A stretch of DNA of 64,000 nucleotides from Maridesulfovibrio bastinii DSM 16055 (GTDB lineage Bacteria; Desulfobacterota; Desulfovibrionia; Desulfovibrionales; Desulfovibrionaceae). The translations under genes were made by a program, and so were the position numbers. Numbering within the stretch: position 1 is the first letter of the stretch; each line of letters opens with the position of its first letter. The notes below the pieces were generated by a model. It had not been told where the DNA came from and did not search any database. It saw only the letters and a list, made by a program, of their open reading frames with translations. Location of the stretch: assembly GCF_000429985.1 (NCBI RefSeq), contig NZ_KE387016.1:1049-65048 (forward strand), read 5' to 3'. Below, one piece after another: positions 34,660 through 43,759 of the stretch.

Positions 34660-35022
34660 TTAGTCTCCGCGATTTTTTTCTTCGTCTTCCTGCTTACTTT
34701 TGCATGCTATACAAAGGGTTGTAACAGGACGCGCCTTGAGTCTGGCGATAGATATTTCGTCACCGCAGGAAACGCAGTAACCGAAATCACCATCATCAAT
34801 GCGCTGAATGGCTTTTTGAATCTTTTTAATAAGCTTGCGCTCACGATCTCTGAGCCTCAGTGTAAAGGCTCTATCAGATTCAGCTGTAGCCCTGTCGGCA
34901 GGGTCAGCATAAACTTCGCCGGATTCAGTCATATCCTCAATGGTTTCCTGACCTTTCTGCAGGATATCATTGAGCATCTTGTTGAGAGATTCACGAAAGA
35001 ACTCAAGTTCTTTTTGATTCAT
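34660..35022 (-). CDS. dksA: DksA/TraR-family C4 zinc-finger transcription factor
   Basis: DksA binds the secondary channel of RNA polymerase and works with ppGpp. The 120-residue protein has a coiled coil with ADRATAESDRAFTLRLRDRE carrying the tip region near residues 40-60, and the C4 zinc finger CVSCGDEISIARLKARPVTT followed by LCIACKSK. Spacing C-2-C-17-C-2-C is canonical. It lies upstream of the RqcH gene on the same strand and may share a promoter. Confidence 0.9.
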   Translation of the reverse strand: MNQKELEFFRESLNKMLNDILQKGQETIEDMTESGEVYADPADRATAESDRAFTLRLRDRERKLIKKIQKAIQRIDDGDFGYCVSCGDEISIARLKARPVTTLCIACKSKQEDEEKNRGD

Positions 35023-35364
35023 TTAATCCTCCCATGCGAGGTAGCTCACAGAATTGTTAAAATCAGTCGACCCCGTATCGGTTTAGAAAGAAAGTGGTTG
35101 TAGCCCATTCTTACATTGAAAGTAAAGCGTAAGTTATAAAATATAAAAATAATAAAAATTTCAAAATGTTTGACAAACAATTCTGTCTGTCATAAAAGCT
35201 TTCTCCGTCAGCACGAGCTGACTCTTTGAAAATTTGAAGCGTTTTTTTTGTCTGATTTAATGGAAAATTTTATTTGCTATGAGTTTAGATTCATGGCAGA
35301 GATAAAAGTCCATTTTGACAATGACTTTTCTAAAAATATTTTTGAAAAAAAATAAAAAAAGTTG
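35023..35364. other. Gene-free AT-rich intergenic region
   Basis: This stretch lies between the divergent dksA gene and the tRNA cluster. It must contain the dksA promoter on the minus strand. I see no gene, no convincing repeat and no RNA family here. The TTGACA at 35365 begins the tRNA promoter. Confidence 0.6.
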
Positions 35365-35393
35365 TTGACAAATAAAAGCAGCAAACGTAAAAA
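35365..35393 (+). promoter_or_regulatory. Promoter of the tRNA Gly-Cys-Gly cluster
   Basis: A perfect -35 box TTGACA (35365-35370) is followed after exactly 17 nt by TAAAAA (35388-35393), 18 nt before the first tRNA. This is a good housekeeping sigma-70 promoter by position and match. Confidence 0.75.
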
Positions 35394-35411
35394 CTGCTTC
35401 GCTTTTCGTGA

Positions 35412-35486
<75 letters not shown>

Positions 35487-35493
35487 CGAATTT

Positions 35494-35568
<75 letters not shown>

Positions 35569-35573
35569 AATTC

Positions 35574-35648
<75 letters not shown>

Positions 35649-35658
35649 GCGAATAGTA

Positions 35659-35688
35659 AGCCGATCCTTAATTGGGTCGGCTTTTTTG
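35659..35688 (+). terminator. Terminator of the tRNA cluster
   Basis: AGCCGATCC (35659-35667) and GGGTCGGCT (35674-35682) pair over 9 bp with one G-U pair, followed by TTTTT. Confidence 0.88.
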
Positions 35689-35938
35689 GTTTATATATTG
35701 AGTCTTATTTTATCATCTTCTTGGTGGTTGCCACTTTGAATTTCCCCATTATATTTTCTGTGCATTGTCACGGATGAATCGATCAAAAAGTATATATTGC
35801 TGCTGGAACTATCCGGATAGGGGGATGAAGGGAATGGACGTTGTTTCCTGCATCACATCTTTCTTTAGACCTCCGTATTTAATTTGATCGATATACACTT
35901 ACTTAATCATTAGCTAATTATAATGAGGTCTTTTTTTG

Positions 35939-36772
35939 ATGCCGAAACAGATCGCCTTTGCGCCTGAGAATGCTTTTGCCGACAAAATCGCTTCTGGCAG
36001 GCCCTTCGAAAAGCAGATTGAGGATATTGAGACTTATGGCAATCATGGCGCCAGCGATATTTTGCGAAATGATGTCCTCACTGCTCATGGGATATGCAAT
36101 CCTAAAAAACGTGCGGCGAATGGTATAATTTTCGGATGCTACCGTCCATTTACAACTCCGTTTCTGTTGCAGGACTACATACGACTGCTGGATGTTTTAG
36201 GCGTTGATTATACCTGGCTGGAAAAAGAGTATTGCTGCGGTCTTCCTTTAGTAACTAAGAATCTTGAAAAGGGTCTGGCACAAGGTGCCAAGTTTATTCA
36301 AAAGAACAGGGAACTGGCGGCACAAAAGGGCGCAGATAAACTGTATTACTGCTGTGTCGGGTGTGCTTCCGCAGCCAGACAAGCATCTGCCGGTTCTGAC
36401 GAGTGTCATGGATATATACTGGATTTGATTCTGGATAGTATAAAGCAACGGCAGACTAAGACTGTGTCGATGAAGTTGGGATATTTTGAAGGTTGCCATA
36501 CTTATTACAAGGCACATTATCCTGATGCTGATCTCGATTGGCCTAGATACCGTAATGCCCTTGGTGAGTTGGATGGTATTTCTCTTGTGGATTTGTCCAA
36601 CAAGCTGTGCTGCAAACGTTCGGCTGACAAAATTATTGGTTCGGCTCTTGAAAAAGGAGTGCAGGGAATCGTTTGTCCGTGCAACGGTTGTTATAAGGCT
36701 CTCAAGGCTTCCGCACAGGATAAACTAGACATTCTGACTTATCCTGAGGTGCTTTTGTCATATCTCGGTTAA
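35939..36772 (+). CDS. CCG-domain (HdrB/HdrD-type) iron-sulfur protein
   Basis: The ATG at 35939 follows a TTG in the same frame; GAGG lies upstream. The 277-residue protein has two cysteine-rich CCG units: GCYRPF ... EYCCGLPL ... YYCCVGCASA, and GYFEGCHTYYKAH ... LCCKRS ... CPCNGCYKAL. CCG domains bind a non-cubane [4Fe-4S] cluster in heterodisulfide reductase subunits and in many redox proteins of sulfate reducers. The protein stands alone, without HdrA or HdrC, so its electron partner is unknown. In both units the Gly of CCG is partly replaced (CCVG, CCKR). Confidence 0.82.
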   Translation: MPKQIAFAPENAFADKIASGRPFEKQIEDIETYGNHGASDILRNDVLTAHGICNPKKRAANGIIFGCYRPFTTPFLLQDYIRLLDVLGVDYTWLEKEYCCGLPLVTKNLEKGLAQGAKFIQKNRELAAQKGADKLYYCCVGCASAARQASAGSDECHGYILDLILDSIKQRQTKTVSMKLGYFEGCHTYYKAHYPDADLDWPRYRNALGELDGISLVDLSNKLCCKRSADKIIGSALEKGVQGIVCPCNGCYKALKASAQDKLDILTYPEVLLSYLG

Positions 36773-36932
36773 GACCGGTAAAAATATCATGCTGGAACAC
36801 CCTCACTTTTTCAGGTGGAAATTTATCACCCTAAATTCGATCCTTTTGAAATTGTAACTAAATTCCCTGAAAAGAATTATTTGTTTGCCGCAAGCAGTAT
36901 TACTGCGGCCTGAGTTGACCGTTAAGGAGTAA

Positions 36933-36962
36933 ATGATTATCCCTCAACGGCATGAGGTTTAG
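36933..36962 (+). other. Possible leader mini-ORF upstream of the methyltransferase gene
   Basis: AAGGAG at 36924-36929 is followed by an ATG at 36933 and a 9-residue frame (MIIPQRHEV). The site overlaps a weak stem CCGTT/AACGG. It lies about 75 nt before the methyltransferase gene start. It could be a leader peptide or chance. Confidence 0.25.
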
Positions 36963-37035
36963 CTAAGACATACTTTAGAAGTATGAAATTTTAGACTATA
37001 AGAACAAGTATACTTATCCTGACAGGAGAATAATT

Positions 37036-37758
37036 GTGAAAGATATATCTGCCATTACCAGTGCCTGGTTTGACGAGCTTCTGGCTGAAGCCAGAAGAAA
37101 GTTCGGGGCAATCAGGTTTGAAAAGGTCAAAGTTGATAATGTTGAGCTGGAAGTTGCTCAGGTTGCTGATATGCCGGCATACCTTGATAAACTGGTAGAT
37201 AAAGCACGCGGCGGCAAAACAATTGAACTGCCGTTGTGGGCTAAAATATGGCCTTCTTGTCTTATCCTCGGTTTTTATCTCATGAAAATTTCTCCGATCA
37301 AAGATGCCAGGGTTCTTGAAGTCGGTGCCGGATGCGGACTTGTAGGGATGATAGCAGCTAAAAGGGGACTTGATGTTGTCATGACTGACATTGAAGATGA
37401 TTCCCTTCTTTTTTGCAGACTTAACGCTCTCCGTAACGGCCTTGAAGATAAAATCACTCTAAAAAAAGTTGATTTTACAACAGACAGGCTGGGTGAAAAA
37501 TTTGATTATATAATAGGCTGTGAAGTCCTTTATCAGGAAGATACTTATAAGCCTTTTGCTGAATTTGTTCAGGCTCACCTGAAGGATGTTCCCGGCGCAG
37601 AAACCGTTCTTGCCATGGATCATAAAAGGACCGGAAGACTCTTTTTTGAGACGATTAAAGATAAATATAAAATTATGCGTCAGGAAGTTCCTTTTAAAAA
37701 TCCTGAAAACGGAAGTCGCGATCTTATCGATTTATACAGACTCGGAGGCCGAAAATAA
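37036..37758 (+). CDS. Class I SAM-dependent methyltransferase (Methyltransf_16 type)
   Basis: The start is a GTG with CAGGAG 8 nt upstream. The 240-residue protein has the AdoMet site VLEVGAGCGLVGMIAAKRG near residues 94-112, the acidic loop VVMTDIEDDSL, and GCEVLYQEDTYKPF in place of an NPPY motif. This order resembles METTL21/FAM86-like protein methyltransferases. The stop overlaps the YcaO start (TAATG), so the pair is tightly coupled and may modify the same target. Confidence 0.85.
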   Translation: MKDISAITSAWFDELLAEARRKFGAIRFEKVKVDNVELEVAQVADMPAYLDKLVDKARGGKTIELPLWAKIWPSCLILGFYLMKISPIKDARVLEVGAGCGLVGMIAAKRGLDVVMTDIEDDSLLFCRLNALRNGLEDKITLKKVDFTTDRLGEKFDYIIGCEVLYQEDTYKPFAEFVQAHLKDVPGAETVLAMDHKRTGRLFFETIKDKYKIMRQEVPFKNPENGSRDLIDLYRLGGRK

Positions 37759-39488
37759 TGCTGGAGCTTAAATCATGCCCCAAATCATTCACTAGAGATC
37801 AGGATAAAGCTGTTTCTCCTGAAGAGACTGTCAAAAAAGTTAAAAAGATACTTGCTGAAAAATGTGACGGCGTTCTTGAGTGCACCCGCAAGGTTGATAC
37901 AGGGAGACTTGGAATACCTGTATTTATCAGTGAATGCGGAAGTGCCGCCAGAGCCATTATGCCTACCAGAAAGCAGATGGGAAAGGGAGCTTCAGCTATT
38001 CAGGCCGAAGCCTCTGCCGTTATGGAGCTGGTTGAGCGCTATAGTTTTTTTTCGTTCTGGAACAATCCTGAAAATTTTGTACCAGCTACATACAGCGAAG
38101 CGGAAGAGATGTGGCCGGGGCAGGTGATTCCCATTGAGAGAATTCTTCAGTCTGTCGGTGAAGAGATGGATATTGCCAAGGCCAGAGTCATTCTTGATCT
38201 TGTGCGCTGGATGTTCTGTCCTGTCCTTAATGTCAGCAGTGGGAAAACAGAATATGTTCCTCTGGACTGGTTCAGAATTCTGAACGAGTTCAATGGGTCT
38301 TCCGCAGGAAACACCAGTGAGGAATCAATCCTTCAGGGAGCTTGCGAACTGGTGGAAAGGCATGTTTGTGCTGTAATAGATAGAGAACGGCCGGAACTCC
38401 CGGTAATTGATCCTGCAACCTGTGGCGATGAAGTTCTTCTCCGCCTTTGCAAATGTTTTGCAGACAATGGTGTCCGTCTTATATTGAATGATTTTTCACT
38501 TGGTATGCCTGTTCCCACCGTTGCGGCTACAGCATGGGACCCCTCAACTTTTCCCGGTATGAGCGAAATCGTTTTCACTGCCGGAACCTCAGCTTCTCCT
38601 GAAAAAGCAGCTATAAGGGCTGTGACAGAAGTTGCGCAGCTTGCCGGTGATTTTGAGACAGGCAGAGTTTACGAAGCTTCCGGGCTGCCAAAGTTTACTG
38701 AGATTGAGCAGACCCGGTGGTTGAGCGAAGGTAAAACTATAGCTTTGTCCGACCTTCCTTCTGTTGAAGATGATGATATCCTGACTGAGCTGAAAGCACT
38801 TGCCTCAGGCTTGATGGATAAAGGATTCACTCTCTATAGTGTGGATATAACAAATCCTGATCTTGGTGTACCGGCCAACTATAGTTTTGTTCCGGGATTT
38901 CAGTTTAGGGAAAGGACCCCTTATGCCAGCCTTGGACTGTTTACCGGTAGAATTTTATCTGAAAAGACTTCCATTGATTTAGCTGGTGAAGGCCTTGATA
39001 TAATCGCTGATATTTATGGAGAAAAGGCTTATTTTATCCCGTTTTTTGAAGGAATGCTTGCTCTGCGCAGTGGGGAAGCCGACAGCGCAGTAGGCTTTTT
39101 TGAGAAAGCGGAAAAACTCCAGCCGGCTGATGAGGAAAGGGCTCTGGCAGCTTTCTATGCAGCTTATTCCTTGTCTGTTCAGGAAAAATGGCCTGAAACT
39201 GTACCATTTCTGGACAGAGCCATTGAGCTTGACGATCAGGCCAAAGAATACTTCAATTTGAGGGGTGTTGCCAAATTTAAAAGCGGCAGCTACGAAATTG
39301 CGGCTGAAGATTTCAAGGCAGCTCTTGCTCTTGACAGTGGCTCGGCTTCGGATCTTGCAAATCTCGGATTATGTCTTAAATTTATGGGCAGAACCGATGA
39401 AGCCCGTGAGTATTTAGCAACGGCTCTTGATCTTGATCCTGCTCTTGATTATGCCCGCGCGCATCTTGAAAAACTTGAGCAAAACTAA
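37758..39488 (+). CDS. YcaO-domain protein with C-terminal TPR repeats
   Basis: The 576-residue protein joins a YcaO domain (about 60-410) to TPR repeats (about 425-570). The ATP-site motif is GKGASAIQAEASAVMELVER near residues 75-94, and SSAGNTSEESILQGACELVE repeats the pattern. The C-terminal YcaO part contains TNPDLGVPANYSFVPG. TPR units are clear in YFNLRGVAKFKSGSYEIAAE and LANLGLCLKFMGRTDEAREY. It is coupled to a methyltransferase gene and lies upstream of dsrC, which has its own promoter. The modified substrate is unknown. Confidence 0.88.
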   Translation: MLELKSCPKSFTRDQDKAVSPEETVKKVKKILAEKCDGVLECTRKVDTGRLGIPVFISECGSAARAIMPTRKQMGKGASAIQAEASAVMELVERYSFFSFWNNPENFVPATYSEAEEMWPGQVIPIERILQSVGEEMDIAKARVILDLVRWMFCPVLNVSSGKTEYVPLDWFRILNEFNGSSAGNTSEESILQGACELVERHVCAVIDRERPELPVIDPATCGDEVLLRLCKCFADNGVRLILNDFSLGMPVPTVAATAWDPSTFPGMSEIVFTAGTSASPEKAAIRAVTEVAQLAGDFETGRVYEASGLPKFTEIEQTRWLSEGKTIALSDLPSVEDDDILTELKALASGLMDKGFTLYSVDITNPDLGVPANYSFVPGFQFRERTPYASLGLFTGRILSEKTSIDLAGEGLDIIADIYGEKAYFIPFFEGMLALRSGEADSAVGFFEKAEKLQPADEERALAAFYAAYSLSVQEKWPETVPFLDRAIELDDQAKEYFNLRGVAKFKSGSYEIAAEDFKAALALDSGSASDLANLGLCLKFMGRTDEAREYLATALDLDPALDYARAHLEKLEQN

Positions 39489-39519
39489 TTCTGTTCAGCG
39501 CGGTTATTGTGGGTATGTA

Positions 39520-39548
39520 TTGACACAAACCCGTTGAGGTATTATTAC
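39520..39548 (+). promoter_or_regulatory. dsrC promoter
   Basis: TTGACA (39520-39525), a 17-nt spacer, then TATTAC (39543-39548) make a strong sigma-70 candidate about 135 nt before dsrC. It predicts a leader of about 125 nt. Confidence 0.7.
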
Positions 39549-39592
39549 TTCTCAACTATACGGATTTTTGCTGACAATACAAAATAGTTGTG

Positions 39593-39613
39593 AAACAGCG
39601 GATCGCTGTTTTT
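39593..39613 (+). promoter_or_regulatory. Terminator-like hairpin in the dsrC leader
   Basis: AAACAGCG (39593-39600) and CGCTGTTT (39604-39611) form a perfect stem with loop GAT and run into T. A second small stem GGTCC/GGGCC with a TTTT tail follows at about 39624-39642. They lie between the promoter and dsrC, so they could attenuate or stabilise the message. Confidence 0.5.
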
Positions 39614-39681
39614 GGATATGGTAGGTCCGGAAAGGGCCTTTTGGCTGATAATACCTATATTGAATCCTAGGAGGATCTCAA

Positions 39682-39999
39682 ATGGCACAGGTAGAATACG
39701 AAGGTAAATCCTTTGAAGTTGATGAAGACGGTTTCCTTTTGAAGTTTGAAGACTGGGCTCCTGAATGGGTTGACTACGTTAAAGACAGCGAAGGAATCAA
39801 AGAAATCAGCGACGAACATCAGAAAGTTCTCGACTTTCTGCAGGACTACTACAAGAAAAACGGTATCGCTCCTATGGTTCGTATCCTTTCCAAGGTTACT
39901 GGCTACAAGCTGAAACACATCTACGAACTTTTCCCCTCCGGACCCGGTAAGGGAGCTTGTAAGATGGCTGGTCTGCCCAAGCCCACCGGTTGTGTATAG
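39682..39999 (+). CDS. dsrC: Sulfite reductase-linked sulfur carrier DsrC
   Basis: DsrC carries sulfur as a trisulfide between dissimilatory sulfite reductase and the membrane DsrMKJOP complex. The 105-residue protein starts with GGAGG upstream. Its C-terminal arm [20 protein letters not shown] followed by CV has both conserved cysteines, Cys94 and the penultimate Cys104, so it is a true DsrC and not a one-cysteine TusE-like form. It has its own promoter and terminator. dsrAB is not in the window. Confidence 0.97.
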   Translation: MAQVEYEGKSFEVDEDGFLLKFEDWAPEWVDYVKDSEGIKEISDEHQKVLDFLQDYYKKNGIAPMVRILSKVTGYKLKHIYELFPSGPGKGACKMAGLPKPTGCV

Positions 40000-40023
40000 C
40001 AATTGGCTTAAAGCAGATTTTAC

Positions 40024-40052
40024 GGGCGAAACCATCCGGTTTCGCCCTTTTT
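40024..40052 (+). terminator. dsrC terminator
   Basis: GGGCGAAACC (40024-40033) and GGTTTCGCCC (40038-40047) form a perfect 10-bp stem with loop ATCC, followed by TTTTT. Confidence 0.92.
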
Positions 40053-40184
40053 ATTGAAAAAAACAAAGTTCGTTTGTTATCCGGCAGCAACAAATTTTAT
40101 TTGAACGGCAATAAAGCCTTGCAAATTGTTGACAGTGGGGATATAGGGCTTTGTTTCCACGGAAAACAAAGACAGGAGAACGTC

Positions 40185-40415
40185 ATGAAAAAAGATATCC
40201 ATCCCAAAGTTTACAAAGCAAAAATTCGCTGCCACTGCGGCTACGAAAGTGAAGCATATTCAACAAAGGGTGAAGAAGTAAGCGTAGAAATCTGCTCAAA
40301 CTGCCATCCTTTTTACACCGGTAAACAGCGTTTTGTTGATACCGCCGGTCGTATCGATCGCTTCAAGAAAAAATATGCCGGATTTGACGCAAGCAGCAAA
40401 GCAAAAGGCAACTAG
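40185..40415 (+). CDS. rpmE: 50S ribosomal protein L31
   Basis: The ATG at 40185 has AGGAG upstream; the frame remains open further back without a better site. The 76-residue protein starts [16 protein letters not shown]. It has the zinc-type ligands CHCG and [16 protein letters not shown], and ends with a basic tail. It is the zinc-binding (C+) form. A TTGACA at 40129-40134 may be its -35 box. Confidence 0.95.
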   Translation: MKKDIHPKVYKAKIRCHCGYESEAYSTKGEEVSVEICSNCHPFYTGKQRFVDTAGRIDRFKKKYAGFDASSKAKGN

Positions 40416-40442
40416 CCCGTTTTTCGCGGTCATGGCCGCTGG

Positions 40443-40485
40443 ACATGCCTCTGTCCGTTTTCCGGGCGGAGGCATGTTGCTTTTT
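40443..40485 (+). terminator. rpmE terminator
   Basis: A 15-bp stem (40443-40457 with 40463-40477, two G-U pairs) with loop TTTTC is followed by TGCTTTTT. Confidence 0.88.
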
Positions 40486-40606
40486 CGGCTGAATAAAGAT
40501 TTATTCTTTTAAGCATTACAGGTGACTGTAATCTTTTTAGCGCAGCCGATCCCTTTTTATTCGTAAATGACTTGCCTGCTCCAATGTTTGTGACTAGTTT
40601 TCAAGC

Positions 40607-41578
40607 ATGGAACATGTATCTAACCAGTCTGAAAAAAGAGGAAAACGGGTTTTGTTGAAGTCATCCCTTCTCATGTCCGCCGCCAAAACCGTTGGCGGTC
40701 AGGCCGTTATAGAGGGCGTTATGATGCGCTCTAAAAAAAATCTGGCCATAGCTGTTCGTCGTCCCAATGGAGAAATAGTTGTTGAAGAACGCCCGTGGTT
40801 CTCAATGACTCCCGCATTTCTTAACAAGCCTTTTATTCGAGGCTTTCCAATATTTCTGGAAACAATGGTCAACGGCGTAAAAGCGTTGAACTACTCCGCA
40901 ACACAGGCCCTTGATGAAGAAGAGGATGGAGAACTCACCAGTTTTCATCTTATTCTTACCATGATTGTCGCTATCGGTGCTGCTCTGGGACTTTTTGTTG
41001 TCCTGCCGCATTTTTTCAGCATCGGCATGGAGTGGCTTGGCTTTTCCGGAGATGTTGACAGTTTCAGTTTTCATATCTGGGATGGCGCTTTTAAAATGGC
41101 GATGTTCATAGGCTATATTCTTTCAATTTCTTTTGTGCCTGATATCAAGAGAGTCTTTCAGTATCATGGAGCTGAGCACAAGGTTATATGGGCTTATGAA
41201 TCCGGTAACGATCTGACACCGGGGTCTGCTAAAACTTTCAGTCGCCTTCATCCCCGCTGCGGAACAGCTTTTCTGCTGTTTGTTCTGGTCGTGAGTATTC
41301 TTCTTTTTACTATCTTTGTTCCGCTGATTGTTGAAATCTGGGCTCCTGAACATTTCATAGTAAAGCATCTCTATATTGTTGGAATCAAGCTCATTATGAT
41401 GGCACCGATCAGTGCCATAGCCTATGAATTGATTAAGGCCGCAGGTAAAAATGTCGGCAATAGATTTTGTAAGGTTCTTTGTCTGCCCGGAATGGGTATG
41501 CAGTTGCTGACAACCAAAGAGCCTGACGAGCAGCAGCTTGAAGTGGCTATAGCCGCACTGAATCATGCTGTTCGCTAA
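40607..41578 (+). CDS. DUF1385 membrane protein
   Basis: The 323-residue protein shows the family start AKTVGGQAVIEGVMMRSKKN and the central block FQYHGAEHKVIWAYESG, then SRLHPRCGTAFLLFVLVVSI. Four to five membrane helices follow. It is commonly encoded next to rpmE and prfA, as here (18 nt before prfA). The function is not established. The His and Cys residues in the central block suggest metal binding. Confidence 0.92.
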   Translation: MEHVSNQSEKRGKRVLLKSSLLMSAAKTVGGQAVIEGVMMRSKKNLAIAVRRPNGEIVVEERPWFSMTPAFLNKPFIRGFPIFLETMVNGVKALNYSATQALDEEEDGELTSFHLILTMIVAIGAALGLFVVLPHFFSIGMEWLGFSGDVDSFSFHIWDGAFKMAMFIGYILSISFVPDIKRVFQYHGAEHKVIWAYESGNDLTPGSAKTFSRLHPRCGTAFLLFVLVVSILLFTIFVPLIVEIWAPEHFIVKHLYIVGIKLIMMAPISAIAYELIKAAGKNVGNRFCKVLCLPGMGMQLLTTKEPDEQQLEVAIAALNHAVR

Positions 41579-41596
41579 GATGGAGGCTGTTAATAT

Positions 41597-42670
41597 ATGT
41601 TTGCGAAGTTAGAAGAGATAGAGCGTTCATTTCTGGATCTTGAGCAGGAGCTTAGTGATCCGGAAGTTTATAATAATCAGGAACGCTATAGAAAAGTCAC
41701 TAAGACCCACTCAGAGCTTGATCCTATTGTTAAAGCTTTTCGTCAGTATAAGACTTTAAATTCTGATCTTGAAGATAATAAGGAACTGGCCAAGGATTCC
41801 GATCCTGAAATCCGTGAAATGGCTAAAGCTGAAATTGATGAAATCAAGGAACAGCTTCCCAAACTTGAAGATGAGCTTAAGATTTTACTTCTGCCCAAAG
41901 ACCCGATGGATGAAAAGAATATCATTCTTGAAGTCCGGGCAGGAACAGGTGGAGAAGAAGCAGCCCTTTTTGCAGCAGATCTTTTCCGCATGTATACCCG
42001 CTATGCTGAAGTTAACCGCTGGAAAGTTGAAATTTTAAGTTCCAGTCCAACTGGAACAGGCGGTTTTAAAGAAATCATCGCTTCAATCAGTGGTGATCAT
42101 ATCTATAGTAAGATGAAGTATGAATCAGGAACACATAGAGTTCAGCGTGTTCCTGCTACTGAATCTCAGGGTAGAATTCATACCTCAGCTGTTACTGTTG
42201 CTATTATGCCTGAGGCTGAAGAAGTTGATGTGAACATACGCCCGGAAGATATCCGCGTGGATGTTTATCGTTCTTCAGGTCCGGGTGGGCAGAGTGTTAA
42301 TACCACTGACTCGGCTATTAGAATAACCCATCTTGAAACCGGACTGGTTGTTACCTGTCAGGATGAAAAATCCCAGCATAAGAACAAGGCTAAAGCTCTA
42401 AAAGTTCTTATGTCCAGATTACTTCAGCTGGAGCAGGATAAACAGCATGCCGAGCTGGCCGAGGCCCGTAAAGCTCAGGTAGGTTCAGGTGACCGTTCTG
42501 AAAGAATCAGAACTTATAATTTCCCTCAGGGACGTGTGACCGACCACCGTATAAACCTTACTCTTTATAAGCTTGATGCTGTAATGGAAGGGGATGTCGG
42601 TGAAATAATTGATTCACTTATTAATTACTACCAGTCTGAAGCTTTGAAACAACAGGCTCAGGATGGTTAA
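41597..42670 (+). CDS. prfA: Peptide chain release factor 1
   Basis: RF1 reads UAA and UAG stop codons. The 357-residue protein has the GGQ peptidyl-hydrolysis motif in [20 protein letters not shown] near residue 230, and an N-terminal helical domain. The stop-recognition region contains [14 protein letters not shown]-type sequence, with PAT in place of PVT. It is followed by a terminator and then prmC, whose product methylates the GGQ glutamine. Confidence 0.97.
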   Translation: MFAKLEEIERSFLDLEQELSDPEVYNNQERYRKVTKTHSELDPIVKAFRQYKTLNSDLEDNKELAKDSDPEIREMAKAEIDEIKEQLPKLEDELKILLLPKDPMDEKNIILEVRAGTGGEEAALFAADLFRMYTRYAEVNRWKVEILSSSPTGTGGFKEIIASISGDHIYSKMKYESGTHRVQRVPATESQGRIHTSAVTVAIMPEAEEVDVNIRPEDIRVDVYRSSGPGGQSVNTTDSAIRITHLETGLVVTCQDEKSQHKNKAKALKVLMSRLLQLEQDKQHAELAEARKAQVGSGDRSERIRTYNFPQGRVTDHRINLTLYKLDAVMEGDVGEIIDSLINYYQSEALKQQAQDG

Positions 42671-42692
42671 TTTCTGATCATAACATTTATTA

Positions 42693-42720
42693 AGGGGAGC
42701 AGAGCTGCTCCCCTTTTTTT
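42693..42720 (+). terminator. prfA terminator
   Basis: AGGGGAGCAG (42693-42702) and CTGCTCCCCT (42705-42714) form a hairpin followed by seven T. It sits only 12 nt before the prmC start, so prmC may depend on read-through. Confidence 0.85.
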
Positions 42721-42732
42721 TAATAAACGATA

Positions 42733-43587
42733 ATGAATATACAAGAAATGATCAGGAAAGCGGCAGCGCTTCTTGAACAGGAAAATGTCGACTCACCGCA
42801 GCTTTCCGCAAGAATTCTGGCTCAAAAAGTCTTAGGACTTGATGCTCTAGGTCTGGTTATGGAAGCTAAAACAGCAGTCAGTGACCAGCATCTGGAAGAA
42901 TATGAGAGTCTTGTCAGTAGAAGGGCGACCGGAGAACCCGCCGCTTATATTCTTGCTCAGCGCGAATTTTTCGGGCTGGATTTTGAAGTAAATCCCCATG
43001 TTCTGATTCCCCGTCCTGAAACAGAAGAGATGATCGAGCTTGTACAAAAGTATTACAGTGCAAATAGCAAAATAATGTTTGCTGATTTTGGTACAGGCTC
43101 CGGTATCATTTCTATAACTCTTGCATCTCTTTTTCAAAATTCACATGGGATCGGTCTTGATATAAGTCTGGGAGCATGTTCAACAGCTTTACGCAACTCC
43201 AGAAAACATAATGTTGATGGGCGGCTCCAATTTTTACAGGCCGATTTTACTACCGATGTTATCAAAAATGGAAGTCTTGATCTTGTTGTTGCAAATCCAC
43301 CTTATCTGAGTCAGGCCGAGCTTGGCGAGATAAGCAGGGAAGTTTATGATTTTGAGCCGTGTGGAGCACTTGTCGGAGGTCCGCGCGGTGATGAGCTTAT
43401 TAAGAGTTCTATACCTGTCATTGCCGGGCTTTTGAAAAAAAATGCGCTGGTATTTATGGAAATAGGCTACCTGCAGGGTGAAACTGTCAAAGATCTTTTT
43501 GAAAGTGCTGATGGCGCTTTTACCGATGTTTATATCCAAAAAGATATTTCCGGGCATGACCGCATCGCTGTTGCAAGAAAACGATGA
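42733..43587 (+). CDS. prmC: Release factor glutamine N5-methyltransferase
   Basis: PrmC methylates the Gln of the GGQ motif in RF1 and RF2. The 284-residue protein has the N-terminal helical recognition domain, IPRPETEEMIELV, the AdoMet site ADFGTGSGIISITLA, and the catalytic motif VANPPYLSQ. It follows prfA, the usual arrangement. Confidence 0.96.
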   Translation: MNIQEMIRKAAALLEQENVDSPQLSARILAQKVLGLDALGLVMEAKTAVSDQHLEEYESLVSRRATGEPAAYILAQREFFGLDFEVNPHVLIPRPETEEMIELVQKYYSANSKIMFADFGTGSGIISITLASLFQNSHGIGLDISLGACSTALRNSRKHNVDGRLQFLQADFTTDVIKNGSLDLVVANPPYLSQAELGEISREVYDFEPCGALVGGPRGDELIKSSIPVIAGLLKKNALVFMEIGYLQGETVKDLFESADGAFTDVYIQKDISGHDRIAVARKR

Positions 43588-43759
43588 ATGGTTTCCCGAG
43601 GTTGCAAAAAAACAACAGCGAAGGTTTGTTTTGTTGTAAAAATACAACCTATTGAATTTTTGGGATAAAGATTATTTTAAAAATATGTCGTAATTTCAAT
43701 ATGTTAAATATCTATAGAAATGTGGCATGTTAATTGCTTTATTGGAAAGTGGAGGAACT

